41,282 nucleotides of DNA, taken from positions 1 to 41,282 of the IMG/VR virus record IMGVR_UViG_3300017743_000032. The stretch is one strand, 5' to 3'. The notes beneath the pieces were generated by a model that was not told where the DNA came from, did no database searches, and was given only the letters and a program-made list of their open reading frames with translations. The position numbers and the translations under genes were made by a program. The DNA comes from a virus. Position 1 is the first letter of the stretch. Each line of letters begins with the position of its first letter. Shown here piece after piece: positions 15,857 through 24,451 of this stretch.

Positions 15857-16444
15857 TTAATTATTTTCTGTTATTAGTTTTAAATTAAATGATATAGCTA
15901 TTCTACTTTTGCTCATATTTAAGTCTACTGAGTGTGGTAAATCTGATTTCCATATAAATATATTACCTTTTTGTGCAGGAAAACGCCATTCGTTTGAATT
16001 GTATTTATTATACTCTTTAAAATGAAATCTTGAATTAGGGTCGTTAATAAATTCATGTCTATGAAATATTATATCCGCACTATTGGGTTCTGTATGCACA
16101 TAAAAATTACCACTTAAATCACAGTATCCATTATGTCCATGTACTTTATGTTGACCATATTTATACATCTCTGACACCCATATAGTTTCTATGGATACTC
16201 TATTTACATTTTGTATTTGTAATTTTTCACAATAAGCAAAAGCATTTTTAAAAATAAAATCATATAATACTTGAAACTTTTCGTTATATTCATTCCATAT
16301 ATTAGTATTAAAAAATGATGTCTTGCCAAATTTATATCTTCCATCTTTAGGAAGGCGAGATAAAATGTCTTTACATGGCTGCAATATACTATCTGCTATA
16401 GCCTCGTCTTTGTTTCTTTGAATGTAGGTTGTGAATAAATCCAT
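15857..16444 (-). CDS. 2OG-Fe(II) oxygenase, 2OG-FeII_Oxy_5-like (2 of 3)
   Basis: 195 residues from the ATG at 16444. This start gives the family's typical opening (MDLFTTYI, compare lFPTPI) and lies four bases after the upstream stop; a start farther upstream would overlap that gene by 65 bases. The family pattern is YGQHKVHGHNGYCDLSGNFYV, then IIFHRHEF, then the second metal site LPHSVD and the Arg of SRIAISFN. I assign it to the PF13759-type family, which is common in cyanophages and other marine phages. The substrate is unknown. It is clearly a different subfamily from its two oxygenase neighbours. Confidence 0.8.
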   Translation of the reverse strand: MDLFTTYIQRNKDEAIADSILQPCKDILSRLPKDGRYKFGKTSFFNTNIWNEYNEKFQVLYDFIFKNAFAYCEKLQIQNVNRVSIETIWVSEMYKYGQHKVHGHNGYCDLSGNFYVHTEPNSADIIFHRHEFINDPNSRFHFKEYNKYNSNEWRFPAQKGNIFIWKSDLPHSVDLNMSKSRIAISFNLKLITENN

Positions 16445-16448
16445 CTTA

Positions 16449-17018
16449 TTACCAAAGATAGCTGAACCAACCAGTAATGATAGTTTTTTCTTGAGTTTTT
16501 GATATTTGACCACAATGTGTGTGTGTCCAATCAGCGGGCCAGATAATTGTTTTACCCTTTTGTGCTTTTACAATTCTATTTTGATAGACAAATTTAGTTC
16601 CACCATCTTCTACATCATTTAAATATGTCATAAACACTAAACATCTTTTTAACGTCAAATTAAATGAGCCATCTCTTTCACAATGCTCCGCTTTAAAACC
16701 TTCATCCTTTTTGTAATGTTGTATATTGTAAGGCTCTGCCACGTTGAATCTATATAATTTATTAACTTGTGGGTACGTTTCAACATACAGATTTAAACAA
16801 TTTTGTAATTCGTTACGATAGTCTCCAAAGGGTCTGTCATTGTTATTAGGCTCAATACTTAAATCAGTAGATATTTTAATATCATCTTTTACTGTTTTCT
16901 TGTTTGTTGATTGTACAATTCCTTTGTGGTGTAAATGTATATTATTTTTATAGTAATCTAATATTTCGTCACATATATATTCAGGTATTGTCCAACTTGA
17001 TATAAAATCGCTACTCAT
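16449..17018 (-). CDS. 2OG-Fe(II) oxygenase, P4H-type (3 of 3)
   Basis: 189 residues from the ATG at 17018 (an in-frame TTG lies just before it). The core reads IQHYKKDEGFKAEHCE, so the first metal pair is His-x-Glu, as usual for this phage subfamily, then YLNDVEDGGTKF, WPADWTHTHCG with the second His, and a Lys in QEKTIITGW where other P4H enzymes use Lys or Arg for 2-oxoglutarate. All these elements are intact, so activity is expected. It overlaps the upstream gene by eight bases and is followed, four bases on, by oxygenase 2. Confidence 0.88.
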   Translation of the reverse strand: MSSDFISSWTIPEYICDEILDYYKNNIHLHHKGIVQSTNKKTVKDDIKISTDLSIEPNNNDRPFGDYRNELQNCLNLYVETYPQVNKLYRFNVAEPYNIQHYKKDEGFKAEHCERDGSFNLTLKRCLVFMTYLNDVEDGGTKFVYQNRIVKAQKGKTIIWPADWTHTHCGQISKTQEKTIITGWFSYLW

Positions 17019-17478
17019 CAAATGTTAATAGTTCCCACCCTTGTGTGTTATCTGTTTGATAGGCATCTTCATTCCATGTGTAAGGCGTTTCATTGCTATC
17101 ATCACTTGGTCTAGGAATAGGTGCTTCCCACACACAAGAAGTTTCATTTAATGACCAAGATGGATAAGTTTGAGGCTCATAAAAGGCATTTCTTGTTGCG
17201 TCATATATCCCACCTAATATTGGGTAATTTTTTCTAAATGCTTTACTTTGGTCAGAAGATGGTACAGTAGCTCTACCTTGCTCATCCCTTTCCCAATAAA
17301 TACCCCCAATTGTATTATATGACGCTTGTTTCCAATTTGGGTGTCCAGTTAAATTAGTTAAAAAGTCAATTCCTAGTTGCTCTTGCTCTACACCATTCTC
17401 GTCAAGAATAACTTCATCAGCCACTCTAACTATGTCTTCTACTATATTATCTGTTCCAATTTTTGCAAAGTGTGCCAT
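17011..17478 (-). CDS. Conserved marine-phage tail-associated protein (MAHFAKI type)
   Basis: 155 residues. The start MAHFAKIGTDNIVEDIVRV, then GGIYWERDEQ, the KNYPILGGIYDATRNAFYEP pattern and the late PYPSWSLN/PYTWNED repeats are those of a conserved hypothetical protein found in many marine T4-like and other phages, often beside fibre or tail genes. Its molecular role is unknown. It overlaps the stop of the glycine-rich fibre gene upstream by one base and the start of oxygenase 3 by eight. Confidence 0.75.
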   Translation of the reverse strand: MAHFAKIGTDNIVEDIVRVADEVILDENGVEQEQLGIDFLTNLTGHPNWKQASYNTIGGIYWERDEQGRATVPSSDQSKAFRKNYPILGGIYDATRNAFYEPQTYPSWSLNETSCVWEAPIPRPSDDSNETPYTWNEDAYQTDNTQGWELLTFDE

Positions 17479-18464
17479 TACGCAGTATAACTCCCAGAAC
17501 CTGTAAACTTCATAATAGTATTACTTCCACTTGTTGTAACTGTTGGTGAACCAGTTGTTGTGCCTGAATAGTTAGATGTAGGCACACTTAATATTACTAC
17601 GCCAGAGCCACCTGAGCCACCTCCTGAATTACTGTCAGTAGCACCTCCACCACCACCTAGATTAGCAGTGCCAGGTGTCCCAGCAGTTCCTGTTCCTGCG
17701 GGTCCACCTCCACCAGAACCTCCAGGACCTTCTCTTACGCCACCTCTTCCCGCAGCACCTCCACCACCTGCATAGGTTACTGAGCTTCCAGTTATATTAC
17801 TTACTGAACCATTACCACCACCTGCTTCGTGTCCACTAGAGTTACTTCCTGTGTCTCCTACATTACCTGCACCTCCACCACCTCCACCTTGACCAGTGTT
17901 AGGACTACTAGTTCCTGCACTACCACCCCCATTGTTTCCTTGACTTGGCGATACTGAAGGCACGTTACCTTGTCCTCCAGGTCTTCCTTGAATAGATCCT
18001 CCTCCAGACCCACCAGGGTCTGGGGTATAGATGGCGGGTCCACCTGCATCAAAAGATATCCCACCTGCACCACCTGCACTTTGGATAGTTGTCAGTCCAG
18101 AACCTGATATAGTGGATGTTCCTCCAAATCCTCCATGTGAAGAGTTAGTTCCACCAGAGCCACCAGCACCAACTTGAACTGAAATTACAGTTCCACCATC
18201 TACAGTTTGCGTTGATGTTCTAAATCCACCTGCTCCTGCTCCAGAAGCTGCAAATCTATTTCCACCTCCTCCTCCTCCTGCAACTATAAGGAAGTTAACG
18301 CTATAGGAAGCTGAAGTTCCATAGAAGTCAGCGGCTAGTTCTATTTGTCCAGATGCTGGGGCGTTACCTTTGCCATAATATTCTGATAAAGCGATTGGGT
18401 TAGAGCCACCAAATTCACCTTGAATATCAGATAAACTAATTTGACCAGAACTAGGAAGAGGCAT
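17478..18464 (-). CDS. Glycine-rich tail-fibre / adhesin-like protein
   Basis: 328 residues. The N-terminus (LPSSGQISLSDIQGEFGG) is a recurrent attachment-type segment of marine phage fibre proteins. From about residue 60 a long Gly-rich domain (runs of up to six Gly, with Ser, Asn, Ala and Pro between) resembles polyglycine-sandwich adhesins such as the T4-like gp38 tips. The C-terminus returns to a beta-rich VVILSVP...TVTTSGS end. It follows the S74 fibre gene in the operon, suggesting it forms the tip or a second fibre. Receptor specificity cannot be inferred. Confidence 0.8.
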   Translation of the reverse strand: MPLPSSGQISLSDIQGEFGGSNPIALSEYYGKGNAPASGQIELAADFYGTSASYSVNFLIVAGGGGGGNRFAASGAGAGGFRTSTQTVDGGTVISVQVGAGGSGGTNSSHGGFGGTSTISGSGLTTIQSAGGAGGISFDAGGPAIYTPDPGGSGGGSIQGRPGGQGNVPSVSPSQGNNGGGSAGTSSPNTGQGGGGGGAGNVGDTGSNSSGHEAGGGNGSVSNITGSSVTYAGGGGAAGRGGVREGPGGSGGGGPAGTGTAGTPGTANLGGGGGATDSNSGGGSGGSGVVILSVPTSNYSGTTTGSPTVTTSGSNTIMKFTGSGSYTA

Positions 18465-18467
18465 TTA

Positions 18468-20474
18468 CTAAGCTCCTTTTAATTCATTTATTTCTTGCTT
18501 AAGCTCTTTGATTGACTCAATTAGCAGACCTATGATTTGGTCGTACTGAACAGTCTTATATGCCACACCATCATCCATCTTCAATGGCAACTCTTTCTCT
18601 CTTACTGCACTTGGTAGAACTTTCTCTACTTCTTGTGCAATAACACCAGCAGATTTCTTGCCATCAGCTTTGTATGTGAATGTGTAACCATTTAGCTGAC
18701 TTACTTTGTCTGTAGCATTTTCAATCTTCTCAATGTCTGTCTTCAGTCTTTCATCTGATACAGTTGTTGAGTAAGCAATTACGTCCGCATCTGCATGGAA
18801 GTCACCATTTGACTGCATACGAAATTCATTGCTGTTGTTGATGTAAAAATTAATATCACTTGCACCAATAACAATTTTATCTTGATTGCTTGCACCTTCA
18901 AATGCTCCACTTGATGACTGCACATTACCAGTTACATAGATACCATCTGATTCTGTTCTAAATTTCTCTGAGCCATAGTGATATAAAATTACCTTCCCAG
19001 TTGAACCATCTGCTGTAAAGTAGTTAGTTGTTCCACCTGAACTATTGTCTGATTGTATAAAAATATCGCCATCATTTCTTGATTGACGAATATACAGATT
19101 ACCAGTTCCAGTATGTTCTAGATAGGTATTACTGGCGTCATGTCGCATATTAAAGTCATCGCCAGTACCTAGATAAATGTAATCACTATCTTGCAAGTCT
19201 ACGTTGCCACCCATTGTGAGTGTGCCACTAATATCAGCATTGCCATCTACATCTAAACTATCTGATTGCAATTCTCCAGTTACGTCTACTCCATCTGATT
19301 TGGTGTTTAGTTTTGAACTACCATAATGATATAAAACTACCTGTCCTGTAGAACCATCACATATAATATAATCTGCGTCTCCACCTGAACCATTGTCAGA
19401 TTGGAGAATAATATCCTTGTTTGCGTCTCTTTGTCTAATGTAAAGACTACCATCTCCTTCATGGTCAATAAACGCATTACTACCACTGTGTTGAATTTGC
19501 AAGTCATTACCAGTACCCATTACAAGAATATCACCATCTTGCATATCAAGGTTGGAACTTAATGTAAGTGTGCCACTGATATTACCTGCACCATCAATGT
19601 CTAGGCTATCTGCTTGTAGTTCACCAGTGATGTCTACCCCATCTGTTTTAGTACTAAGTTTGGTACTTCCATAATAGTTCAGTGTCACTACGCCTGTAGA
19701 GCCATCACATTGAATATATGTGGCTAAACCACCAGCAGCATCGTCTGATTGTATGCGAATATCTTGGTTATCAACGTTTTGCCTAATAAACAAAACACCT
19801 ACGCCATCTGAGTCTATATAGCTATTAGAACTATCATGATAAAGCTGTAGGTCATTACTTGCACCAAAACGTGCTCTTTCATTATCACCAAAGTTAACAA
19901 ACCCACTACTGTCAGCAGTCACTGTTTTTGATGCTTGCACTTGACCTAATGTAGAAATGTCATTGTAGTTTAGCTCTGTAGCAGTTGCAGTAATAGATGT
20001 GCCACCTATCTGTAATGTTGTGGCGTCTATAGTTCCAACATTTAAATCAGCAAAAGCATCTGTTACCGCTGCTGTTGATCCACCACCATCTAAATATACT
20101 GCTTTAGTAGCCCCAGTTGGAATTGTGACATTTGATCCACTGCCTTGAGATATATTTATAGACTGACCACCAGTTGTGGCATTTTCTATAAATTGCAACC
20201 TTGATACAGTATTTGGAGCTATAGTTAATGTTCTTGTCGCAGTTAATGTTGCTGACGATGTAACTTTAAAATACATCGCTCTGGCTGGATCACTTGCTCC
20301 ATCTGCCACTGTAGTTGTAGCGTTTGCATCTGTAGTAAAACAATCTTGAGTGCCATAACTTAAACCTTCACCTATCAACTCTAAGTTAAGGTTAGTTATT
20401 GTGCCCCAAGTACCACTAGCATCGCCAGTGCCTAATTCATTAAGCCTAAGATCATTAACATATGTGCTTGCCAT
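18468..20474 (-). CDS. Tail fibre with C-terminal S74 intramolecular chaperone
   Basis: 668 residues. The N-terminus (VNDLRLNELGTGDASGTWGT) is the usual marine-phage fibre anchor. Residues about 190-525 contain three tandem blocks of about 116 residues (NDLQLYHD...IRQ...IQSD...DGSTG...YGS.K). The C-terminus is an S74/Endosialidase-type chaperone (SDERLKTDIEKI, then GVIAQEVEKVLPSAV and a coiled coil, IIGLLIESIKELKQEI). The Ser-Asp pair at codons 18753-18758 marks the usual self-cleavage site, after which the chaperone is released from the trimeric fibre. The first residues probably attach to the tail. Confidence 0.92.
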   Translation of the reverse strand: MASTYVNDLRLNELGTGDASGTWGTITNLNLELIGEGLSYGTQDCFTTDANATTTVADGASDPARAMYFKVTSSATLTATRTLTIAPNTVSRLQFIENATTGGQSINISQGSGSNVTIPTGATKAVYLDGGGSTAAVTDAFADLNVGTIDATTLQIGGTSITATATELNYNDISTLGQVQASKTVTADSSGFVNFGDNERARFGASNDLQLYHDSSNSYIDSDGVGVLFIRQNVDNQDIRIQSDDAAGGLATYIQCDGSTGVVTLNYYGSTKLSTKTDGVDITGELQADSLDIDGAGNISGTLTLSSNLDMQDGDILVMGTGNDLQIQHSGSNAFIDHEGDGSLYIRQRDANKDIILQSDNGSGGDADYIICDGSTGQVVLYHYGSSKLNTKSDGVDVTGELQSDSLDVDGNADISGTLTMGGNVDLQDSDYIYLGTGDDFNMRHDASNTYLEHTGTGNLYIRQSRNDGDIFIQSDNSSGGTTNYFTADGSTGKVILYHYGSEKFRTESDGIYVTGNVQSSSGAFEGASNQDKIVIGASDINFYINNSNEFRMQSNGDFHADADVIAYSTTVSDERLKTDIEKIENATDKVSQLNGYTFTYKADGKKSAGVIAQEVEKVLPSAVREKELPLKMDDGVAYKTVQYDQIIGLLIESIKELKQEINELKGA
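18910..19895 (-). repeat. Three tandem 348-base (116-aa) repeats in the tail-fibre gene
   Basis: Each unit encodes G(A/T)(S/G)(N/D)D(L/F)..H..SN..(I/L), an IRQ strand, DGSTG..(V/L) and YGS.K(L/F). The spacing between equivalent GAS/GTG positions is 116 residues. The copies have diverged by substitutions rather than by indels, apart from the final unit, which lacks the last part. The boundaries are approximate. Confidence 0.8.
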
Positions 20475-20475
20475 T

Positions 20476-20898
20476 TTAGTCTATCCTTATAATCGCTGCT
20501 GCTCCTGCTGCTGGAAATACAATTCTAAATGTACCACTGGATACTGTGAAATCACCACCAAAGTCTAGTACTGCTATCGCTTTGTCGCCATTGGTACTAT
20601 TGTAAATCAATGCACCTCTAGCAGTAAAACTTGCACTAGTCCATGTTGGGTCATCTGCATCAAAATATGCAGTAGTTCCAGATGTATTCACTTCTTGAGT
20701 TGTAAGGGTTTCTCCCCCTGCAGTGTAACCAGTACCAGTTACCTCGTTAGATGTAGTGTATGCAGTTGTAGTCGCACCTAATGTGGCAGAACTTGTATAA
20801 AGAGCTATCTTAATAGTATCTCCACCACTTGCTAGGTTGTGACCTTCTTGCAATATTTCTGACTTAAAAGAAGTCGCCATTGCTTGTGTAATTGCCAT
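20476..20898 (-). CDS. Phage structural protein, tail/head accessory, 140 aa
   Basis: A Thr/Ala/Gly-rich beta protein that starts MAITQAMATSFKSEI and contains IKIALYTSSATLGATTTAYTT and PAAGAAAIIRI. Proteins with this IKIALYTS/ATL pattern are widespread in phage structural clusters, next to fibre genes, and are often called tail or virion proteins. Its position between the fibre and the tail-adaptor genes supports a virion role. Exact function unknown. Confidence 0.7.
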   Translation of the reverse strand: MAITQAMATSFKSEILQEGHNLASGGDTIKIALYTSSATLGATTTAYTTSNEVTGTGYTAGGETLTTQEVNTSGTTAYFDADDPTWTSASFTARGALIYNSTNGDKAIAVLDFGGDFTVSSGTFRIVFPAAGAAAIIRID

Positions 20899-20901
20899 TT
20901 G

Positions 20902-21528
20902 TTAAATACCTCCTTCGTATTCTGCTCTATAATTACGTTGCATCTCTTGTTGAAACAAAGCTATTGCTTCATCAAACTGAGCTTTATACAAGTTTACACT
21001 ATCGGGTGCCTTTAGAAAAGAGGAACTTTCATATAGGCAAGCTGACAATAAAACTTGCTCTGCATTATCTCCTATCCAATTATTTGCATTGGAAACAGAT
21101 AATCCTGTCTCTAGACCTACAAAATCTACCTCATAAGCAAGTGTTGCTGAAGGTACTGGGCCCAGTAATATTGTTATACCACTTGTGTCTGCATCTTTTG
21201 TGGCATACATAAATGGTGTTCCTTGTGTAGATGCATTTGGAACATAATCTCTTAGATATGAATCTAATCTGTGTTTTAAGTATATTACATCACTATCTGC
21301 TTTTGTTACTGATACTTGCCTAATCATCCTAGCGTTAGCAACTGAATATTCTGCAGTGCCAATAACAAGGTTACCTGATTGTTTTTGTCTATAACAAGGT
21401 AAGCTAGGCAATCTAGCAAATATCATAGCCTCTGCTTGTGTTATAATGTCTGGTATAGAGTTTTGAAACTCTGTACTGTCATCTTCCATAAAATTTTGTA
21501 TATCTGCTACTAAGTTTGTATAATTCAT
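20902..21528 (-). CDS. Head-tail adaptor-like structural protein
   Basis: 208 residues, helical at the N-terminus (YTNLVADIQNFMEDD, ITQAEAMIFARL) with a mixed core, and YSVANARMIRQVSV followed by VIYLKHRLDSYLRD. This arrangement resembles tail-tubular or adaptor proteins that ring the portal exit, with a late helix (NAEQVLLSACLYESSSFL, FDEAIALFQQEMQRNY). Several marine phages carry such a gene next to a second adaptor, here at 22551. It is coupled to the next gene with little spacing. The assignment is by fold-like pattern only. Confidence 0.6.
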   Translation of the reverse strand: MNYTNLVADIQNFMEDDSTEFQNSIPDIITQAEAMIFARLPSLPCYRQKQSGNLVIGTAEYSVANARMIRQVSVTKADSDVIYLKHRLDSYLRDYVPNASTQGTPFMYATKDADTSGITILLGPVPSATLAYEVDFVGLETGLSVSNANNWIGDNAEQVLLSACLYESSSFLKAPDSVNLYKAQFDEAIALFQQEMQRNYRAEYEGGI

Positions 21529-22551
21529 TTATTCACCCCAAGCTCCTGAACTCCATGTATCTTCACCAAAACCTCTATTTACCTCAATGCTTGATGTTCC
21601 TATTGCTCCAGTTCCTGCCAAGCCAGTCTCAAAAGCTTCTGCAACCCCAGCTTCTTCACCTATAGCTCCAGTTGCACCAACACCACTTACGCCAGTGACT
21701 TGTAGTAGTATGTTACCATTGCCACTTACACCAAATGCTTCAGTAGCTCCAGTGCCATTTACACCAGTCACACTTAATTCTGCTTCTGGAACGTCTGCAC
21801 CTATAGCTCCTGTTCCAGCTTCGCCAGAAGGTGTGGCGTCAGTTTGGAATGTTTCTTCACCTATCGCCCCAGTTGCTGACACACCAGTCTCACTAATCTC
21901 AGATTCTGGTATCTCTGAACCAATAGTACCTGTACCACTCACACCAGTTACTGGAGCGTCAGTGGTTATAAAGAATGTAAATGTGCCAATAGCTCCAGAA
22001 CCTGCAACGCCAGTTAATGTGTCTGTTTGTGTATCAAATGTTTCGTCACCTATAGCACCAGTACCAATTGCACTTGTAGGCTCTGCTCCAGTATCAAATG
22101 TCTCAATTCCTATAGCTCCAGTAGCTGATACGCCAGTAACAACTACATCTTCATTATCAGAAATAACGAAATCACCAATAGCCATAGTACCAGCAACACC
22201 TGTGGCATCCACCTTCATGTCTGCTCTAATTGTATCTAGGAAACCTACTGAGCCAACGCCTATAATGCCTACACCTTTTTGTGAGCGTTCCACTCTTGAT
22301 GCAAATATATCTTGTGTACTATACCCATAATATATAGATACATTTTCTGGATCATTGTCTGGTCTTGGTTGGAATAATGCAGTTGCATCAACAACATTTT
22401 TGGCTGGCGTTAATTGAGGATGCTTCGGTTCCCATTCGCTAGGCTCAACTCGCAAACCATCCCAAGTTGTCTTAAGATCAGTATATTTAATCTTAAAACC
22501 ACTTCTATCGCTTATCGCTACTGATTTTTTGCCACTAGCTAGTTTCGCCAT
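21529..22551 (-). CDS. Repeat protein with VTGVSGTGAIG units, probable structural protein
   Basis: 340 residues. The N-terminal 95 (MAKLASGKKSVAISDRSGF start, WEPKHPQLTP) form a conserved marine-phage structural domain. From about residue 125 there are about nine short repeats built on TGV(S/A)GTGAIG, separated by linkers of about ten residues rich in Glu, Asp, Thr and Phe. The C-terminus ends FGEDTWSSGAWGE, a Trp-rich tag also typical of this gene type. The repeats may form a beta-solenoid. The start overlaps the stop of the upstream adaptor gene (TAATG). Function unknown. Confidence 0.7.
   Translation of the reverse strand: MAKLASGKKSVAISDRSGFKIKYTDLKTTWDGLRVEPSEWEPKHPQLTPAKNVVDATALFQPRPDNDPENVSIYYGYSTQDIFASRVERSQKGVGIIGVGSVGFLDTIRADMKVDATGVAGTMAIGDFVISDNEDVVVTGVSATGAIGIETFDTGAEPTSAIGTGAIGDETFDTQTDTLTGVAGSGAIGTFTFFITTDAPVTGVSGTGTIGSEIPESEISETGVSATGAIGEETFQTDATPSGEAGTGAIGADVPEAELSVTGVNGTGATEAFGVSGNGNILLQVTGVSGVGATGAIGEEAGVAEAFETGLAGTGAIGTSSIEVNRGFGEDTWSSGAWGE
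21587..22150 (-). repeat. Degenerate tandem coding repeats (TGVSGTGAIG units)
   Basis: About nine repeats with a period of about 20-23 residues. Their regular codon pattern also opens a long antisense frame that is not a gene. The copies differ mainly in the linkers. Boundaries by eye. Confidence 0.75.
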
Positions 22552-23225
22552 TATGTAATATTCAACGCTGTTGGCTGAACCCTCAAGCTAACCCCATCAT
22601 TGTCACTTGATGCCGCAAAGTTAAAAGACCTTTCATACATCTCGTTTAACACTTGAAATTTCTCTGGTGCATACTTCATAGCTAGTTTTGAAGCTAATCC
22701 TGCACATATAGTGTCATTCCATCTATAAGGTATGTCTGCATCTTGATTAGATAAAGTCACATCTTCTAGTTGGTTCATAGCCCAATAAACCATAGAATAT
22801 GTGGATGTATTAGGTACTGCCCAAAAGTAAACGACTGGCGTATATTGCCTATCAATCATATATTGACTTGGCTTGCCTTCGCTATCTTTATTAGGTAATT
22901 GGTTATAATCTTGTATTGTAATTCTGTTTATTATCTGATCTGTACCACTTGAGCTATCTCTTATGACCGCATCTAATATATCTATAGTGCCTACTGGAAG
23001 TGTATAACTTGTAGTACCATTAACTAATGGCAATGTGTTTTGTGATAAAGTCCAATAGTTTATGCCTCTATTAGCAAACTCTGAGAATAATAAATTAATA
23101 CTTCTTCTTGCTGATATAGCGTGGTCACCAGTCCTTGTCTGTATATCTATGCCACAACGCTCAAATGATTCTGTTATTATCTCTTCTACGTTAGGTCTGA
23201 ATGCAACAGTTCCTGAAGTTGCCAT
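22551..23225 (-). CDS. P22 gp4-like head-tail adaptor
   Basis: 224 residues. The opening IITESFERCGIDIQTRTGDHAISARRSINLLFSEFANRGINYW matches the pattern seen in P22 gp4-class packaged-DNA-stabilisation proteins (alrklGv..., then a helix and an aromatic W or Y). A beta core (TTSYTLPVGTIDILDAVI) and a C-terminal helical region with a conserved WNDTICAGLASKLA follow. Such proteins dock under the portal and recruit the gp10-like protein (candidate at 11813). The order capsid, adaptor, tail is consistent with this. Confidence 0.65.
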   Translation of the reverse strand: MATSGTVAFRPNVEEIITESFERCGIDIQTRTGDHAISARRSINLLFSEFANRGINYWTLSQNTLPLVNGTTSYTLPVGTIDILDAVIRDSSSGTDQIINRITIQDYNQLPNKDSEGKPSQYMIDRQYTPVVYFWAVPNTSTYSMVYWAMNQLEDVTLSNQDADIPYRWNDTICAGLASKLAMKYAPEKFQVLNEMYERSFNFAASSDNDGVSLRVQPTALNIT

Positions 23226-23227
23226 AT

Positions 23228-24013
23228 TTAAGCTCCATCATTTTGTATATATATAATATCTAATCCAGCAGACACTGCCAAGTCTGCATTTGATGAACTC
23301 GCTATTGCCCTAACTTCAATGTCTGTTTTCTCTTCGTATTTTCTTGGGTATGTAAAGGTTTGGTGTATTATGTCTTGTGATAATACAAATTTATCTTGAA
23401 CATTAAATACGCCACCAAATGGTCTAGCTACTAAAGATACTGTACCATACTTATTAGCCACCTCTGTATTCATTGTTATGTCTAGTTGGTGCAAATAAGC
23501 AGTATACCCCCTTGGCACAGTCCAGGTACACATAAGTGTTTGGTTATCACCTATAGCTATAGTTGCATACTTGTTTGCAGGTACGCCAGAACTAATAGCT
23601 CCAGTTCCAGCATAAATGACGCCAGCATTTTGACCACCACTTCCTGCTGTCAATACTTTAATTCTATTGACCCTAATAAATTGATTACTTGTAGTTATAG
23701 CAGTTTGCCCTGCAAGAACAACTGTTTCAGTTAATTCATCGTAGTTAGCATCTAAACCAGATACTGCTATGGTTCTAGCACCAGTACCTGTTGAGCTATC
23801 ATCAAGTGAACTACTAGACACTTTAAGGGCAGTAGCTGACGATAAATAAGAATAAAGCCCACCTTCTGCCCATATTGTTTCTAACGAATTATCAACATCT
23901 GGGTTAAAGCCAAATTTAAAATTATCTTTGTGAAATGATATTTGATTACGAGCTACTTGAAGATAAAATGGCTCAGTAGTTCCAACCCTACTAATTGAAG
24001 ATACTTGAGCCAT
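23228..24013 (-). CDS. Beta-rich virion protein, 261 aa
   Basis: Begins MAQVSSISRVGTTEPFYLQVARNQISFH. It contains a segment in which DANYDELTETVVL precedes TTSNQFIRVNRIKV, common to marine-phage structural proteins of unknown role. The C-terminal half is beta-rich, with FNVQDKFVLSQDIIHQTFTYPRKYEEKTDIEVRA. There is no signal peptide or helix-rich segment. It could be a head-exterior or tail-adaptor-associated protein. It sits between the two-gene head-completion pair and the gp4-like adaptor. Confidence 0.65.
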   Translation of the reverse strand: MAQVSSISRVGTTEPFYLQVARNQISFHKDNFKFGFNPDVDNSLETIWAEGGLYSYLSSATALKVSSSSLDDSSTGTGARTIAVSGLDANYDELTETVVLAGQTAITTSNQFIRVNRIKVLTAGSGGQNAGVIYAGTGAISSGVPANKYATIAIGDNQTLMCTWTVPRGYTAYLHQLDITMNTEVANKYGTVSLVARPFGGVFNVQDKFVLSQDIIHQTFTYPRKYEEKTDIEVRAIASSSNADLAVSAGLDIIYIQNDGA

Positions 24014-24024
24014 ATTTAATCCCC

Positions 24025-24438
24025 TTAATAATCTTTGGATACCCTAAGAACTACATGGTAAGCGTCACCAACAGCAGCGGACCCAGTCGTGGTAAATCTT
24101 ATATCACCAGTTGGGCTAGTGCCAAAAGACTTAGTAGAAGGCAACCCACCAAATTTTTCAAAGTTTTGATATCCTTGTTGATCTTCTGCAAGATGTAACA
24201 TGATAATATCAGTAGAGGCGTCAGCTAATACTTCTACTGTTAAGCCATGTAGCACCCACCAGCACTCTAAAATTCTCACCCCTGTACAAGCTTCGCCATT
24301 GGCGTTAGGTGCAAGGGATGAGACGTCTATTTTTAGGACTGCTGATTCATTTCCAGTATCTACATATTGATATTGAAAAGATATAATTGCTTCTTTTGTA
24401 TTCTCTTCAATAGTAGTAGTGGTTGTTATATCAGCCAT
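24025..24438 (-). CDS. Hypothetical virion protein, 137 aa
   Basis: Starts MADITTTTTIEENTKEAIISF and has a beta-sandwich-like composition with a DTGNESAVLKIDVSSL segment. The pattern GVRILECWWVLHGLTVEVLADA is recurrent in conserved marine-phage proteins of this gene position. No enzymatic motif. It follows the 150-residue protein gene by 13 bases. Likely a structural or head-completion component, by context. Confidence 0.6.
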   Translation of the reverse strand: MADITTTTTIEENTKEAIISFQYQYVDTGNESAVLKIDVSSLAPNANGEACTGVRILECWWVLHGLTVEVLADASTDIIMLHLAEDQQGYQNFEKFGGLPSTKSFGTSPTGDIRFTTTGSAAVGDAYHVVLRVSKDY

Positions 24439-24451
24439 TTATACCCCCTAA

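Noticed and set aside
17858-18079. Second minus-strand frame inside the Gly-rich fibre gene
   Set aside because: It comes from the GGT/GGA repeats read in another frame; the product is Val/Gln-rich with no start site.
21587-22330. Long plus-strand open frame opposite the repeat protein gene
   Set aside because: It is the mirror of the GTGAIG codon repeats and gives a Pro/Val/Ser-rich low-complexity product with no promoter or ribosome site.
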